13,890 bases of DNA from JBAXBF01 sp034429745 (GTDB taxonomy: Bacteria; Chloroflexota; Anaerolineae; Anaerolineales; DRKV01), in the NCBI GenBank assembly GCA_034429745.1, contig DAOUFY010000034.1, positions 1 to 13,890 on the forward strand. The letters are read 5' to 3'. Each line of letters opens with the position of its first letter. Position 1 is the first letter of the stretch. The notes beneath the pieces are model-generated. The model worked only from the letters and a program-made list of their open reading frames with translations. It was not told the DNA's origin and did no database searches. Below are positions 6,394 to 13,370 of the stretch, one piece after another. Made by a program: the position numbers and the translations under genes.

Positions 6394-6630
6394 TTAGGTG
6401 AGCCAACCAATAATTTCATCTTCCTTAGGAATACGGCCTGCTGAGACTAACCTTTCATTAATGACTAATCCTGGAGTAGAAAGAATGGGATATTTCATTA
6501 TTTCGTTGTAGTCTGTAATCTTTTCTATCACAGCTTCAATGCCACGTTGGGTTAATACCTTTTTTATCACCTGTTCCAGGCGTTTGCAATTCGGGCACCC
6601 TGATCCCAATATCTTAATATTCGTTTGCAT
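6394..6630 (-). CDS. Small thioredoxin-like redox-active protein (CPNC)
   Basis: The 78-residue protein is a minimal thioredoxin fold: an N-terminal strand, the redox motif GCPNC with C12 and C15, a helix (about 14-29) and a cis-proline loop STPG (P53), followed by LVINERLVSAGRIP. This matches the Thioredoxin_3 / redox-active disulfide protein family, whose genes commonly accompany ArsP/DUF318 permeases and ArsR repressors. It acts in the cytosol, perhaps passing electrons or metal to the permease system (inference). It is the first gene of the operon. AAGGTG lies 11 nt and GAGG directly before the ATG, so the SD is imperfect. Transcription starts from the promoter at 6674-6702 under the palindrome at 6654-6677. 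Confidence 0.93.
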   Translation of the reverse strand: MQTNIKILGSGCPNCKRLEQVIKKVLTQRGIEAVIEKITDYNEIMKYPILSTPGLVINERLVSAGRIPKEDEIIGWLT

Positions 6631-6653
6631 CCTCTAATTTTCACCTTACAGAG

Positions 6654-6677
6654 TAATATTCATTATTTTGAATATTA
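6654..6677. promoter_or_regulatory. ArsR/SmtB-type operator palindrome
   Basis: Perfect 9-base arms TAATATTCA and TGAATATTA flank a 6-base centre. The pattern ATATTCA..TGAATAT is that of ArsR/SmtB-family repressor sites. It overlaps the -10 hexamer (6674-6679) and extends into the presumed start of transcription, a blocking position. No arsR-like gene is in the window, so the repressor would act in trans. Confidence 0.82.
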
Positions 6678-6702
6678 TAATAATAGTGATCCAATTTGTC
6701 AA
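6674..6702 (-). promoter_or_regulatory. Consensus promoter of the thioredoxin-permease operon
   Basis: On the minus strand a perfect TTGACA (6702-6697), a 17-bp spacer and a perfect TATAAT (6679-6674). Such a strong promoter fits tight repression through the overlapping palindrome. Confidence 0.92.
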
Positions 6703-6843
6703 GGAATTCGCAAGAGTTGAAGTAAAATATTCCCCAACAATGTAAACTATATTGGTTGGCAATATGGAACATAGCCTTTTCATTCAAAATTCAAAAATGA
6801 ACAATTCGCAAGATTTAATGATGACACACCAAAAAGGAGTCTT

Positions 6844-7467
6844 ATGACAAAAATCATCCTTGTACGCCATGGACAAACAGCTTGGAATAAAGAAGAGCGA
6901 TTCCGCGGTCAACATGATATACCCCTAGATGACACCGGCAAAACTCAAGCACAGCTTACTGCTCAACACATTGCAGCACACTGGCAGCCGGCTGCCGTTA
7001 TTGCCAGTCCACTTTCGCGCACCCAGCAAACAGCCGCACCTATCGCCCAACTGTGCGGGCTTACTGTTCAATCACACCCCAATTTACGAGACATCAATTA
7101 TGGAGTATGGACTGGGCTGCTGATCGAAGAAGCACAGGAAAAGTATCCTCAGTTGATTAAAGCCTGGTTTGATGCGCCGCACACTGTCGTTATACCCCAA
7201 GGCGAATCGTTAGCTATGGTGCGTGAGCGGGCAATGCAAGCTGTACAAGAGCTTGTTAACCAATACCCCAATGAGACAATCGTGCTTGTTAGCCACACTG
7301 TCGTCAATCGGCTTATTCTATTGGGCATGTTAGGAATCGGCAACGAATTATTTTGGCAGCTGCGGCAGGAACCCTGCGCGATTAACCTCATAGATTGGCA
7401 AGGCGGTAAATTTATTTTAACACTTATGAATGACATTTGTCATCTATCAGCTCTTCAATTGTCATAG
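6844..7467 (+). CDS. Histidine phosphatase superfamily protein (phosphoglycerate mutase-like)
   Basis: The 207-residue protein is a branch-1 histidine phosphatase. It has RHGQTAWN with nucleophile H9 and phosphate-binding R8, the second arginine in SPLSRTQQTA (R59), and the second catalytic histidine in IVLVSHTVVNR (H151). The usual glutamate of the L.E..G.W.G motif is aspartate here (D83 in LRDINYGVWTG), a conservative change of the proton-donor position. The family covers phosphoglycerate mutase, alpha-ribazole phosphatase (CobC) and broad phosphatases. No cobalamin or glycolysis genes are nearby, so the substrate cannot be named. AAGGAG lies 5 nt before the ATG. No convincing promoter was found in the 140 bp upstream. 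A hairpin follows the stop codon. Confidence 0.93.
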   Translation: MTKIILVRHGQTAWNKEERFRGQHDIPLDDTGKTQAQLTAQHIAAHWQPAAVIASPLSRTQQTAAPIAQLCGLTVQSHPNLRDINYGVWTGLLIEEAQEKYPQLIKAWFDAPHTVVIPQGESLAMVRERAMQAVQELVNQYPNETIVLVSHTVVNRLILLGMLGIGNELFWQLRQEPCAINLIDWQGGKFILTLMNDICHLSALQLS

Positions 7468-7471
7468 AAAG

Positions 7472-7503
7472 AAAAAGACCCTCGCCTATTATGGGCGAGG
7501 GTC
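7472..7503 (-). terminator. Terminator between convergent histidine phosphatase and SWIM genes
   Basis: A perfect 10-bp stem GACCCTCGCC (7477-7486) / GGCGAGGGTC (7494-7503) with a 7-base loop is followed on the minus strand by TTTTT (7476-7472). It is a strong terminator for the SWIM gene. On the plus strand it lacks a T-run but the stem may still help end the phosphatase transcript. Confidence 0.9.
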
Positions 7504-7532
7504 AACAACTAAATCACACCAAGAAAGACATC

Positions 7533-7787
7533 TCAGCCGTTGACAGCTTCAGCTTCAGCTATCCCTTTCATGCCAGCCAGAATCTCTTCCAAAGCCATAG
7601 TGTGACTACAACGCCCTCTTGATTGGAAAAAGTCGCACGTGCAATTCCAGATCCCTTGCTCTAAGGTAACTGTATGATCATTGTTTTCACCGCTAAAAGT
7701 AACCTTCAAAGCATCTACTCGAATACGATCGCGTTCATTCACGTAGCGTTTCGCTTTTTCTATTTTTCCAATCATTCCGTAGTCCAT
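7533..7787 (-). CDS. Small SWIM zinc-finger protein
   Basis: The 84-residue protein contains one SWIM motif, CTCDFFQSRGRCSH, with ligands C49, C51, C60 and H62 in the CxC..CxH pattern. The region before it, about residues 10-47, resembles the strand-rich stretch that precedes SWIM fingers, and a helix follows (63-73). SWIM domains bind zinc and take part in protein or DNA contacts; larger SWIM proteins include helicases and transposases, but this is a stand-alone domain with no further function visible. AAGGAG lies 8 nt before the ATG. The gene is transcribed alone from a promoter at 7935-7963 through a leader of about 140 nt containing a stable hairpin. Confidence 0.9.
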   Translation of the reverse strand: MDYGMIGKIEKAKRYVNERDRIRVDALKVTFSGENNDHTVTLEQGIWNCTCDFFQSRGRCSHTMALEEILAGMKGIAEAEAVNG

Positions 7788-7849
7788 TGTGTTTACTCCT
7801 TTTTATCGTAACTAATTGTTTTACAGAACAAAGAGACAAACGTCCCAAA

Positions 7850-7881
7850 CGAAAACAGCACGCGTCAAGCGTGCCGTATCG
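7850..7881 (-). ncRNA. Stable hairpin in the long leader of the SWIM gene
   Basis: A 9-bp stem (7855-7863 with 7869-7877, one G-U pair on the RNA, 5-base loop) is extended by CGA/TCG after a small internal loop. On the minus strand TTTTCGTTT overlaps its 3' side. Further short hairpins can form on both sides of it. It could be an attenuator or protein-binding leader. It matches no riboswitch class I recognise. Confidence 0.45.
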
Positions 7882-7934
7882 TCCTAAACCCGAATAAAAA
7901 TATTTGATAGAGAAAACAGTTCCATCTATAAATT

Positions 7935-7963
7935 AGTATAAAGCATGAAAAGATAAAAGTCAA
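7935..7963 (-). promoter_or_regulatory. Promoter of the SWIM gene
   Basis: On the minus strand TTGACT (7963-7958), a 17-bp spacer and TATACT (7940-7935). Transcription would start near 7928 and give a leader of about 140 nt, unusually long for this window. The stretch from 7788 to 8164 otherwise holds only the leader hairpin, a small hairpin at 8050-8067 and the plus-strand promoter at 8095-8122. Confidence 0.78.
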
Positions 7964-8049
7964 CCTTAAAGAGTTGCATTTAATGGGATTCTTATTCTTT
8001 ATAAACAAGATCACATATTTAGATTATAATTGGGGAAATTCATAGCAAA

Positions 8050-8067
8050 ACGCTGCTGAAGCAGTGT
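8050..8067. repeat. Short intergenic hairpin
   Basis: ACGCTGC and GCAGTGT pair (one G-U) around a TGAA loop. It sits between the divergent SWIM promoter and the promoter of the 160-residue gene. No T-run worth the name follows on either strand, so its role is unclear. Confidence 0.4.
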
Positions 8068-8094
8068 GTACCATAGTTCCTACTTGCTAATCAT

Positions 8095-8122
8095 TTGACT
8101 TTAAACGATGCAATGCTATTCT
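8095..8122 (+). promoter_or_regulatory. Probable promoter of the 160-residue gene
   Basis: TTGACT (8095-8100), a 16-bp spacer and TATTCT (8117-8122). A short leader then reaches the GGGAGAGG site before the TTG start. Confidence 0.65.
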
Positions 8123-8164
8123 GAATAAACAATCATTCAAAGAAGATGTAGGGAGAGGAAAAAG

Positions 8165-8647
8165 TTGGCATCAAAAGATGACTTTTCTCATCATGAGTGG
8201 ATCACCATTCAAGCCTTCATTGTCTTTTTTATTAAACTGGCTGCTCAATTAGGAGGCAACCTAACTAGTGAAATCAAGCTGGCAGGACCAGCTTTAAAAG
8301 AACGCAGTTTCTATGCAAAACATCCCTTAACGAAAGAAATTCTTTTGTGGAAGGGAACACCAGGAGAAGAAAAAGCGCGCAGTATGCTAATTCAAAGCGG
8401 GAATTATGATCTCATTGTCAACCAAAGCATCCATTTGCTGAAAGCCAAGCTTTCAGATGAAGAATTAGATGAAATCCGCAGTTCATTATATTATGTTGCT
8501 GAAAACATCAGTCGCGTGGGCTTGCGCAACAAACCAAACGCAAGAGAAAAAATGCACCTTGCACAGACCCTATTTGATCAAACTTTAGCTTTTGGCATAC
8601 AAGATCTGCAGCAATTCAAAAAGGCGATACAAATCATTCAAAGCTAA
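8165..8647 (+). CDS. Unknown helical cytosolic protein, 160 residues
   Basis: I do not recognise this protein. It begins with TTG, chosen because a strong GGGAGAGG (8150-8157) lies 7 nt upstream and no ATG occurs in frame until about residue 79. An N-terminal amphipathic segment (about 13-30, ITIQAFIVFFIKLAAQLGG) is hydrophobic but ends in a soluble, charged, helix-rich body. There is no signal peptide, zinc motif or known catalytic motif. Residues about 89-118 (HLLKAKLSDEELDEIRSSLY and onward) resemble helical bundles such as TerB-like acidic segments, but not closely enough to assign. It is monocistronic and convergent with the beta-helix gene; no terminator is evident in the 60-bp gap. Confidence 0.8.
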   Translation: MASKDDFSHHEWITIQAFIVFFIKLAAQLGGNLTSEIKLAGPALKERSFYAKHPLTKEILLWKGTPGEEKARSMLIQSGNYDLIVNQSIHLLKAKLSDEELDEIRSSLYYVAENISRVGLRNKPNAREKMHLAQTLFDQTLAFGIQDLQQFKKAIQIIQS

Positions 8648-8707
8648 TAAGAGCTAATAGAAGAAATTGAACCATCACCCAACCATTTGGCTGATTTACT
8701 GTTCCCA

Positions 8708-10321
8708 TCACCGTTTCCCTTTTTTATCTCGCTGAGTCTGCGATCCAGCCTCTAAAAACCAGCTGCCTAGACGATTGCCATACACATTGCATTGCTCCAC
8801 TTTTCCTGCCCCTTGTTCGCGTACATAAAAACCATATTGATGGTTTTCATATACATTGCATAATTGAATGAATGGGTTGCTCATGGAACGAATAACCACG
8901 CCATGGCTTTGATTGGCATGAATATCACAAAGCTCAAGCGTACCGGCTGCACCTGCAGTAAAAATGATACCTTCTCTACTGCCATTATAAATATTGCACC
9001 TTCTTATCAATGGTTCAGCGGGTCCTTTTACTCCAATACCGGCATAGGCATTCTCATAAATCTGGCAGTCTTCAATAACACCCCGGCCCCCCTCCAACAC
9101 CGAAATGCCATTAGCTTTGCCATGATGAATGCGGCATTCCCGAAGCAATACATCGCTCTCTTTTTCGATCACTACTGCGGGATGCACATTTGCGAAGATA
9201 TCACAGCCTTTAACTACCCCTGCCCCACCTTCGGTTACTAGAATACCGCTTTGTGAGCCATCATAGATTCTGCAATCCAATAAATAAGGATTGCTGGCTT
9301 GTTTGATGAGGACATTCGCAGAAGCATTGCGGTAAATATCACAATTTTCTATCGTACCTATTCCTTCTTCGGCAATCAACACGCCCTGTTGGAGGTTATC
9401 GTGAATCTGGCAATCACGTACAAGGGGGTTGCCGGTGCGTGAGATGCCGACCCCAGGCAAGCGGTTAGCAAAAATGTCACAATGCTCAACGGTGCCAGCG
9501 CCGCGCTCCATAACCGCAATGCCATTGGATCCCCCATGAATCTTGCATCCTCTTATTAGCGGGTCTCCCCCTTTGCTGATGAAGATGCCAGGTGCGCGAT
9601 TGCCATAGATATCGCAGTCTTCTATTAAGCCGCGCCCGCTTCTCGTTACCATAATACCGCTTTCTTTGCCATTATATATTTTGCAGCGCCGGATGATAGG
9701 ATTGCTGCCGCGATCAATAACTACCCCGGAGAAGCCATTTTCCCAAATATCGCAGTCTTCTACCAAACCTGCACTGCCGTTTGTAAAATGAATGCCCTTG
9801 CGTGCAACATGATGAATAGAGCACTGTCTTACAATGGGATAAGCTCGCGCGCCCTGCACAACTATTCCGGATCCATTGGAGGTAAGCTCACACTCCTCCA
9901 GAATTAACTGTCCCTCAAGCACTTCAACCGCAGCTTTGCGCAACTCGCCCGCCGCACCCTGTATCGTAAGGTTACGCAGAAACGCGCGCTCAGCTTTCAT
10001 CAAAACACATTCAGCGCTATCGTTGGTGAGCACAATCTCTGCTCGTTCACCTTCTCCTACTATTTCTACCGCCTTATCGAGGACAACTTGCTCGCGGTAA
10101 ATGCCGGGTTTTACAAGAATACTTGCGCCCGGCAGTGCAAGTTGAACTGCTTCATTAATGGAGGTTGCATCAGCAGACCCATCTTCAGCAACCACTATGA
10201 TCAGCTGAGTACGCATTTCCGCAGCCAAAGTCAGACTGCGCTTAGCTAATGAGGAAACATACAGCGACAATCCCCCTTGTGAAGAAAGGACAATGCCATG
10301 TACTGCAGTCTTCTCTTCCAT
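8708..10321 (-). CDS. Right-handed parallel beta-helix repeat protein, 17 coils
   Basis: The 537-residue protein has a pectin-lyase-type N-terminal part (about 45-91, ATSINEAVQLALPGASILVK then PGIYREQVV), then 17 regular coils. Each coil has a central Cys in a xxCxI pattern: residues 144, 167, 190, 213, 236, 259, 281, 304, 327, 350, 373, 396, 419, 442, 465, 488 and 511. All steps are 23 residues except one of 22. Coils alternate between an NPxIRxCxI type and a GxGxIExCDI type, a 46-residue double repeat. It resembles the CASH/Beta_helix family (as in FBXO11), not catalytic pectinases; no active site is evident. No signal peptide is seen, so it is probably cytosolic. It follows the J-domain gene by 14 nt with no clear SD, suggesting coupling; M36 is an alternative start. 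Confidence 0.93.
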   Translation of the reverse strand: MEEKTAVHGIVLSSQGGLSLYVSSLAKRSLTLAAEMRTQLIIVVAEDGSADATSINEAVQLALPGASILVKPGIYREQVVLDKAVEIVGEGERAEIVLTNDSAECVLMKAERAFLRNLTIQGAAGELRKAAVEVLEGQLILEECELTSNGSGIVVQGARAYPIVRQCSIHHVARKGIHFTNGSAGLVEDCDIWENGFSGVVIDRGSNPIIRRCKIYNGKESGIMVTRSGRGLIEDCDIYGNRAPGIFISKGGDPLIRGCKIHGGSNGIAVMERGAGTVEHCDIFANRLPGVGISRTGNPLVRDCQIHDNLQQGVLIAEEGIGTIENCDIYRNASANVLIKQASNPYLLDCRIYDGSQSGILVTEGGAGVVKGCDIFANVHPAVVIEKESDVLLRECRIHHGKANGISVLEGGRGVIEDCQIYENAYAGIGVKGPAEPLIRRCNIYNGSREGIIFTAGAAGTLELCDIHANQSHGVVIRSMSNPFIQLCNVYENHQYGFYVREQGAGKVEQCNVYGNRLGSWFLEAGSQTQRDKKGKR

Positions 10322-10335
10322 GCTTTGTTTCTAGC

Positions 10336-11166
10336 TTAAACTGAAGAACGAGAAAAAGAATGAATTTTGGCTTGAAAATGATTAATCTGTTGTTTCAAAT
10401 GCTCTGCCATTGCGGCTAATAAATCCACGCCGCGGGCTTCTGCTTCTTCTACTTGGAAATAAAGCTTATACAAGGCAGAATCAAGCAGCCGTTCCATTTC
10501 CTGTTGAATAGCCTGTAAACGCGCTTGAACGCGCTGAATGCGCAAGTTAAGGTTTGCCAGCTTAGCCTTGCCCTCTTCTCCAGTGGATGCCTGGTTGTGT
10601 GATTCCCATTGAAGCAGCACCTCACGCAAACGAGATTCATCACCGCTTTGGAAAGCTATGTTTGCTTCAATCATCAATGAATTCCTAAACGCTCGCTCTT
10701 CCTCATTGGCAGCCAAATCCGGGTGAATCTGTTTAGCGATTTCGCGATAGATTTGCTTTAGGTCTGCAGAGGGGTGAAAGTGCCGGCTCTGCCCAACTGA
10801 AAGATTTTCAAAAGGAATGCGATTATCACCAGTTGCCCATGCATTGGCGGCTTGAGCTGACTCTTGAGCTTTTGTTTGCGCTTTCTGGTAATAAGATGCC
10901 CAGTGCTCATTATGCGGATGTCGTGCAACCAGCAATTCTGCATAACGCACTTCCAGCTCATCCAATTGAGCTTGCAGCAAGCCTATGGTTTGCATATAAT
11001 GGCGCTCAAAGGCTGAAAGCCGCGTACGTAAGGTAATCAACGATAATTCTTGCTGGGCTAATTCGGCTTCCAACGCGTTGAGCTGAGCTTGCTTTCTTTC
11101 AAGCTCTTCTTCTACATCATTCTTGATGAAGATCAAGTGGGAGTTCAAGGTTTCCAATTCACTCAT
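10336..11166 (-). CDS. J-domain-like (HPD) coiled-coil protein
   Basis: This 276-residue protein has a long N-terminal coiled coil (about 5-80, rich in E, Q, L heptads), a central region around 135-182 that resembles a J domain with LKQIYREIAKQIHPDLAANE and the HPD triad at 148-150, and a second coiled coil (about 200-265). J domains stimulate the ATPase of Hsp70 (DnaK). This is not a canonical DnaJ: there is no Gly/Phe linker, zinc centre or C-terminal substrate domain, and the J region is internal. It would act in the cytosol, perhaps recruiting DnaK to the beta-helix protein encoded downstream (inference). No SD precedes the ATG, but a 22-codon leader ORF overlaps it. Confidence 0.88.
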   Translation of the reverse strand: MSELETLNSHLIFIKNDVEEELERKQAQLNALEAELAQQELSLITLRTRLSAFERHYMQTIGLLQAQLDELEVRYAELLVARHPHNEHWASYYQKAQTKAQESAQAANAWATGDNRIPFENLSVGQSRHFHPSADLKQIYREIAKQIHPDLAANEEERAFRNSLMIEANIAFQSGDESRLREVLLQWESHNQASTGEEGKAKLANLNLRIQRVQARLQAIQQEMERLLDSALYKLYFQVEEAEARGVDLLAAMAEHLKQQINHFQAKIHSFSRSSV

Positions 11167-11227
11167 ATGGTTTAGCCAAAGTCGTTGAAATGAGAAGCAT
11201 CTGATAAGTTACCTGGAACTCAGCCAT
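11159..11227 (-). CDS. Putative 22-residue leader ORF overlapping the J-domain gene
   Basis: An ATG at 11227 opens a 22-codon frame (begins MAEFQVTYQM) that stops at 11159-11161, overlapping the first codons of the J-domain gene in the ATGAGTGA pattern. Because the J gene has no SD, reinitiation after this short ORF would explain how it is translated. The leader ORF has only AAGAG or a distant AAAAGG upstream, so it may not be translated well. Confidence 0.4.
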   Translation of the reverse strand: MAEFQVTYQMLLISTTLAKPYE

Positions 11228-11275
11228 CTCTTATCAAGCCTTTTAAGCACTTCTCCTAACTTGATGATTGCTTTG

Positions 11276-11304
11276 ATTATACCACTGCATGCTGTTCTCC
11301 ACAA
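11276..11304 (-). promoter_or_regulatory. Promoter of the J-domain/beta-helix operon
   Basis: On the minus strand TTGTGG (11304-11299), a 17-bp spacer and TATAAT (11281-11276) lie just after the end of the membrane-protein gene. No terminator separates the two operons, so some read-through is possible. Confidence 0.7.
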
Positions 11305-11306
11305 AC

Positions 11307-13358
11307 TTATGGGCACTTGACTCGCTCTTTTACGTCCAGCCAATAACTTATATCGGGAGAATTTCCCAAATCAGAAATATAAGGCTTCCACAGAGCACAA
11401 ATCAACGCCTGTGTGCTCAATTGTTGGCGATAGGCAGTCCGGCTCAATTCAGCCGCCTTTTTCCACTGCGAGGAATGCAAAAAAGCGTCAATGAACGGCA
11501 TGATTTCAAACGGGTGCAATGGCTTAAAGCCTTTACGGTTTGCCTCTTCCCATAAGGAAATCACTTGCTGCCAATTGCCATATTGCTGAGCAAGACGCGC
11601 CTTTTGATAAAACGTGCACCAAGAATAAGGCGGTTCTTCTCCAAAAATTTGTTTTGGGGGAATATTCTCACTTGCTGGGTGGGGCAATATTCGATCAATA
11701 TTGGCAGCCGGCAAAAAATCGCGCAGTTTATCTGATATACCTATATAATGCGCATCCTGAGGCGTTAGAATCCACAGACAATGCTGTGAAGGTTGATAAG
11801 AAAACATCAGCGTATTCAACGTTGATCCTTGAAACGCCAAAGAGCGGACTGCGAAGCCCATCTCTTCACCAGCCAAAAAATTTTCCAAGTTCCCACCTTT
11901 AGTCGGAGCAGCATCGTAAGCATCAACAAACCAATATGCCAACTTGCCATTGACGGGTTTAGCATCATAGAGCGTATTGATAGCCGCTGCTAAAGAATAT
12001 CCATTAACAAAGCGCAAAGGTGACTCATCGGAAATTAAAGCCGTTTGAGGGGCTATAGCGGGGGCGCGCCAAAAAAGCTGCCAATAAAATCGTTTCTGAT
12101 TAAGCCAATCCAAACGATAATCATTAGCTGTCCGAAAATGCAAGCCGGCAGACAAGCCAATCAGCAAACTAAAAAGAATAATTCTCTGCTTGGGAGTACG
12201 CACCATTAACTGAATGAGTGCCACCCAAAATAAGCTCGCCCCAAACATAGCAGGCAAACCAAAGCGATCTCCGTAAAAACCAACCCCAATCTCCCGACCA
12301 GCAATCCAGATTGGCAGCAATCCTGCCAAGACCAACACAACACTGATAACCAAAAGTTGCTTAAGCCACTTTTCATTCTCATCTTTATCAACTGACGACA
12401 TTAAACCACTATATTTTTCTAGCGCAAAGAGAAAAATCCCTGCCAGTATAGCAGTTGCTGCAATCACACTCCAAGTATATAGATTGAAGTGTTCACCCAA
12501 ATTGAACAACTCCTGAGGCAGGGTTTTAAACCAAGTCAAGATGAGCGCAGTGAAAAGGTCGCGCCAAGCGCTTTGGAGCAGATTAAGCAAGCCATCTAAC
12601 GGGTTCGCTTTCAAAGCGTGCAGCAGAACGGGAGCATTGACATCTTCCGGAAGTTTAAGAAAAAACAGCCTCCAAATCGCAATTCCCCCTGCAAGCAGTG
12701 CAAAAGGCAGCCAAATGCGAATAGTAGCCCCCAAACGGTCTTTTGGTTGGGGATAACGTTCTTCAAGCACAATCCAGAGGGCAATAAGTCTAAAAAGCTC
12801 TAAACCAACATAATACTCAACAGAAATGCTTTGCAAAGCACAAATCAGCCAAGAAATCGCCATGAAGGGGAAGAATAATCGCTTACTACGGCAACCGGCA
12901 ATCGTCAACCCAATAGAGAGGAAGTATAGGAAATAAAGCAAATAGAGTTGGGTATAAGTCAAGCCGATCGGCTGCTGCAGAAAGAGAGGATAGACAGCAA
13001 ATAAAGCTGCCGCCCACACTGCCAATCGCGCTTGACCGTGCCAAACACTGCGCAGCACCCACCACAACCCTACAACAGACAGCCAACGCATGGCAAATGC
13101 AAGCAAATGGCGCTGCAAAGGTACGTCCCCTCCAATCGCATTAGCAAATATATACATCCATAGAGAAAAGGGGCGGTCATAGGAAAACAGAGTCCGCAAC
13201 CCGTCCACTCCTTGCGTGCGGGTTAAATAGATGACAGTCCAGTCATCCCAATAATATCCAAGCCAAGGTAGCAGCAACCCAAAGCTGAGAATGCACACCA
13301 GCAAAAGAAACAAGGGGGCAGCCCATTCAAAGCGCAGTGAATGCAGAAAAGACTTCAT
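11307..13358 (-). CDS. Polytopic membrane protein resembling GT-C glycosyltransferases
   Basis: The 683-residue protein has about 11 membrane segments in residues 12-420. After the first helix comes LGYYWDDWTVIYL (33-45) with the acidic pair D38-D39. An acidic motif in the first extracytoplasmic loop, often next to aromatic residues, is the hallmark of lipid-phosphosugar dependent GT-C transferases. After the membrane part comes a soluble tail (about 420-683) whose last 120 residues form helix pairs resembling TPR units. A role in transfer of sugar to an envelope glycan or protein is inferred from the fold; the substrate is unknown. It follows a Cys-rich mini-protein by 12 nt. AGAGG lies 2 nt before the ATG, so the SD spacing is short. 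No specific family name can be given with confidence. Confidence 0.85.
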   Translation of the reverse strand: MKSFLHSLRFEWAAPLFLLLVCILSFGLLLPWLGYYWDDWTVIYLTRTQGVDGLRTLFSYDRPFSLWMYIFANAIGGDVPLQRHLLAFAMRWLSVVGLWWVLRSVWHGQARLAVWAAALFAVYPLFLQQPIGLTYTQLYLLYFLYFLSIGLTIAGCRSKRLFFPFMAISWLICALQSISVEYYVGLELFRLIALWIVLEERYPQPKDRLGATIRIWLPFALLAGGIAIWRLFFLKLPEDVNAPVLLHALKANPLDGLLNLLQSAWRDLFTALILTWFKTLPQELFNLGEHFNLYTWSVIAATAILAGIFLFALEKYSGLMSSVDKDENEKWLKQLLVISVVLVLAGLLPIWIAGREIGVGFYGDRFGLPAMFGASLFWVALIQLMVRTPKQRIILFSLLIGLSAGLHFRTANDYRLDWLNQKRFYWQLFWRAPAIAPQTALISDESPLRFVNGYSLAAAINTLYDAKPVNGKLAYWFVDAYDAAPTKGGNLENFLAGEEMGFAVRSLAFQGSTLNTLMFSYQPSQHCLWILTPQDAHYIGISDKLRDFLPAANIDRILPHPASENIPPKQIFGEEPPYSWCTFYQKARLAQQYGNWQQVISLWEEANRKGFKPLHPFEIMPFIDAFLHSSQWKKAAELSRTAYRQQLSTQALICALWKPYISDLGNSPDISYWLDVKERVKCP

Positions 13359-13370
13359 CGCCTCTTATAT

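Noticed and set aside
7788..7900. Guanidine-II (mini-ykkC) riboswitch suggested by two GGACG occurrences in the SWIM leader
   Set aside because: The ACG motifs are not displayed in loops of two short paired stems, so the class does not fit. The gene is also not a guanidine exporter.
8864..9241. Plus-strand open frame of 125 codons inside the beta-helix gene
   Set aside because: It is antisense to a strongly supported repetitive coding region, has no SD, and its protein has no recognisable features.
8708..9900. Regular 69/138-bp periodicity resembling a tandem DNA repeat or CRISPR-like array
   Set aside because: The period is that of the 23-residue beta-helix coils. DNA copies are diverged and there are no identical repeats with unique spacers.
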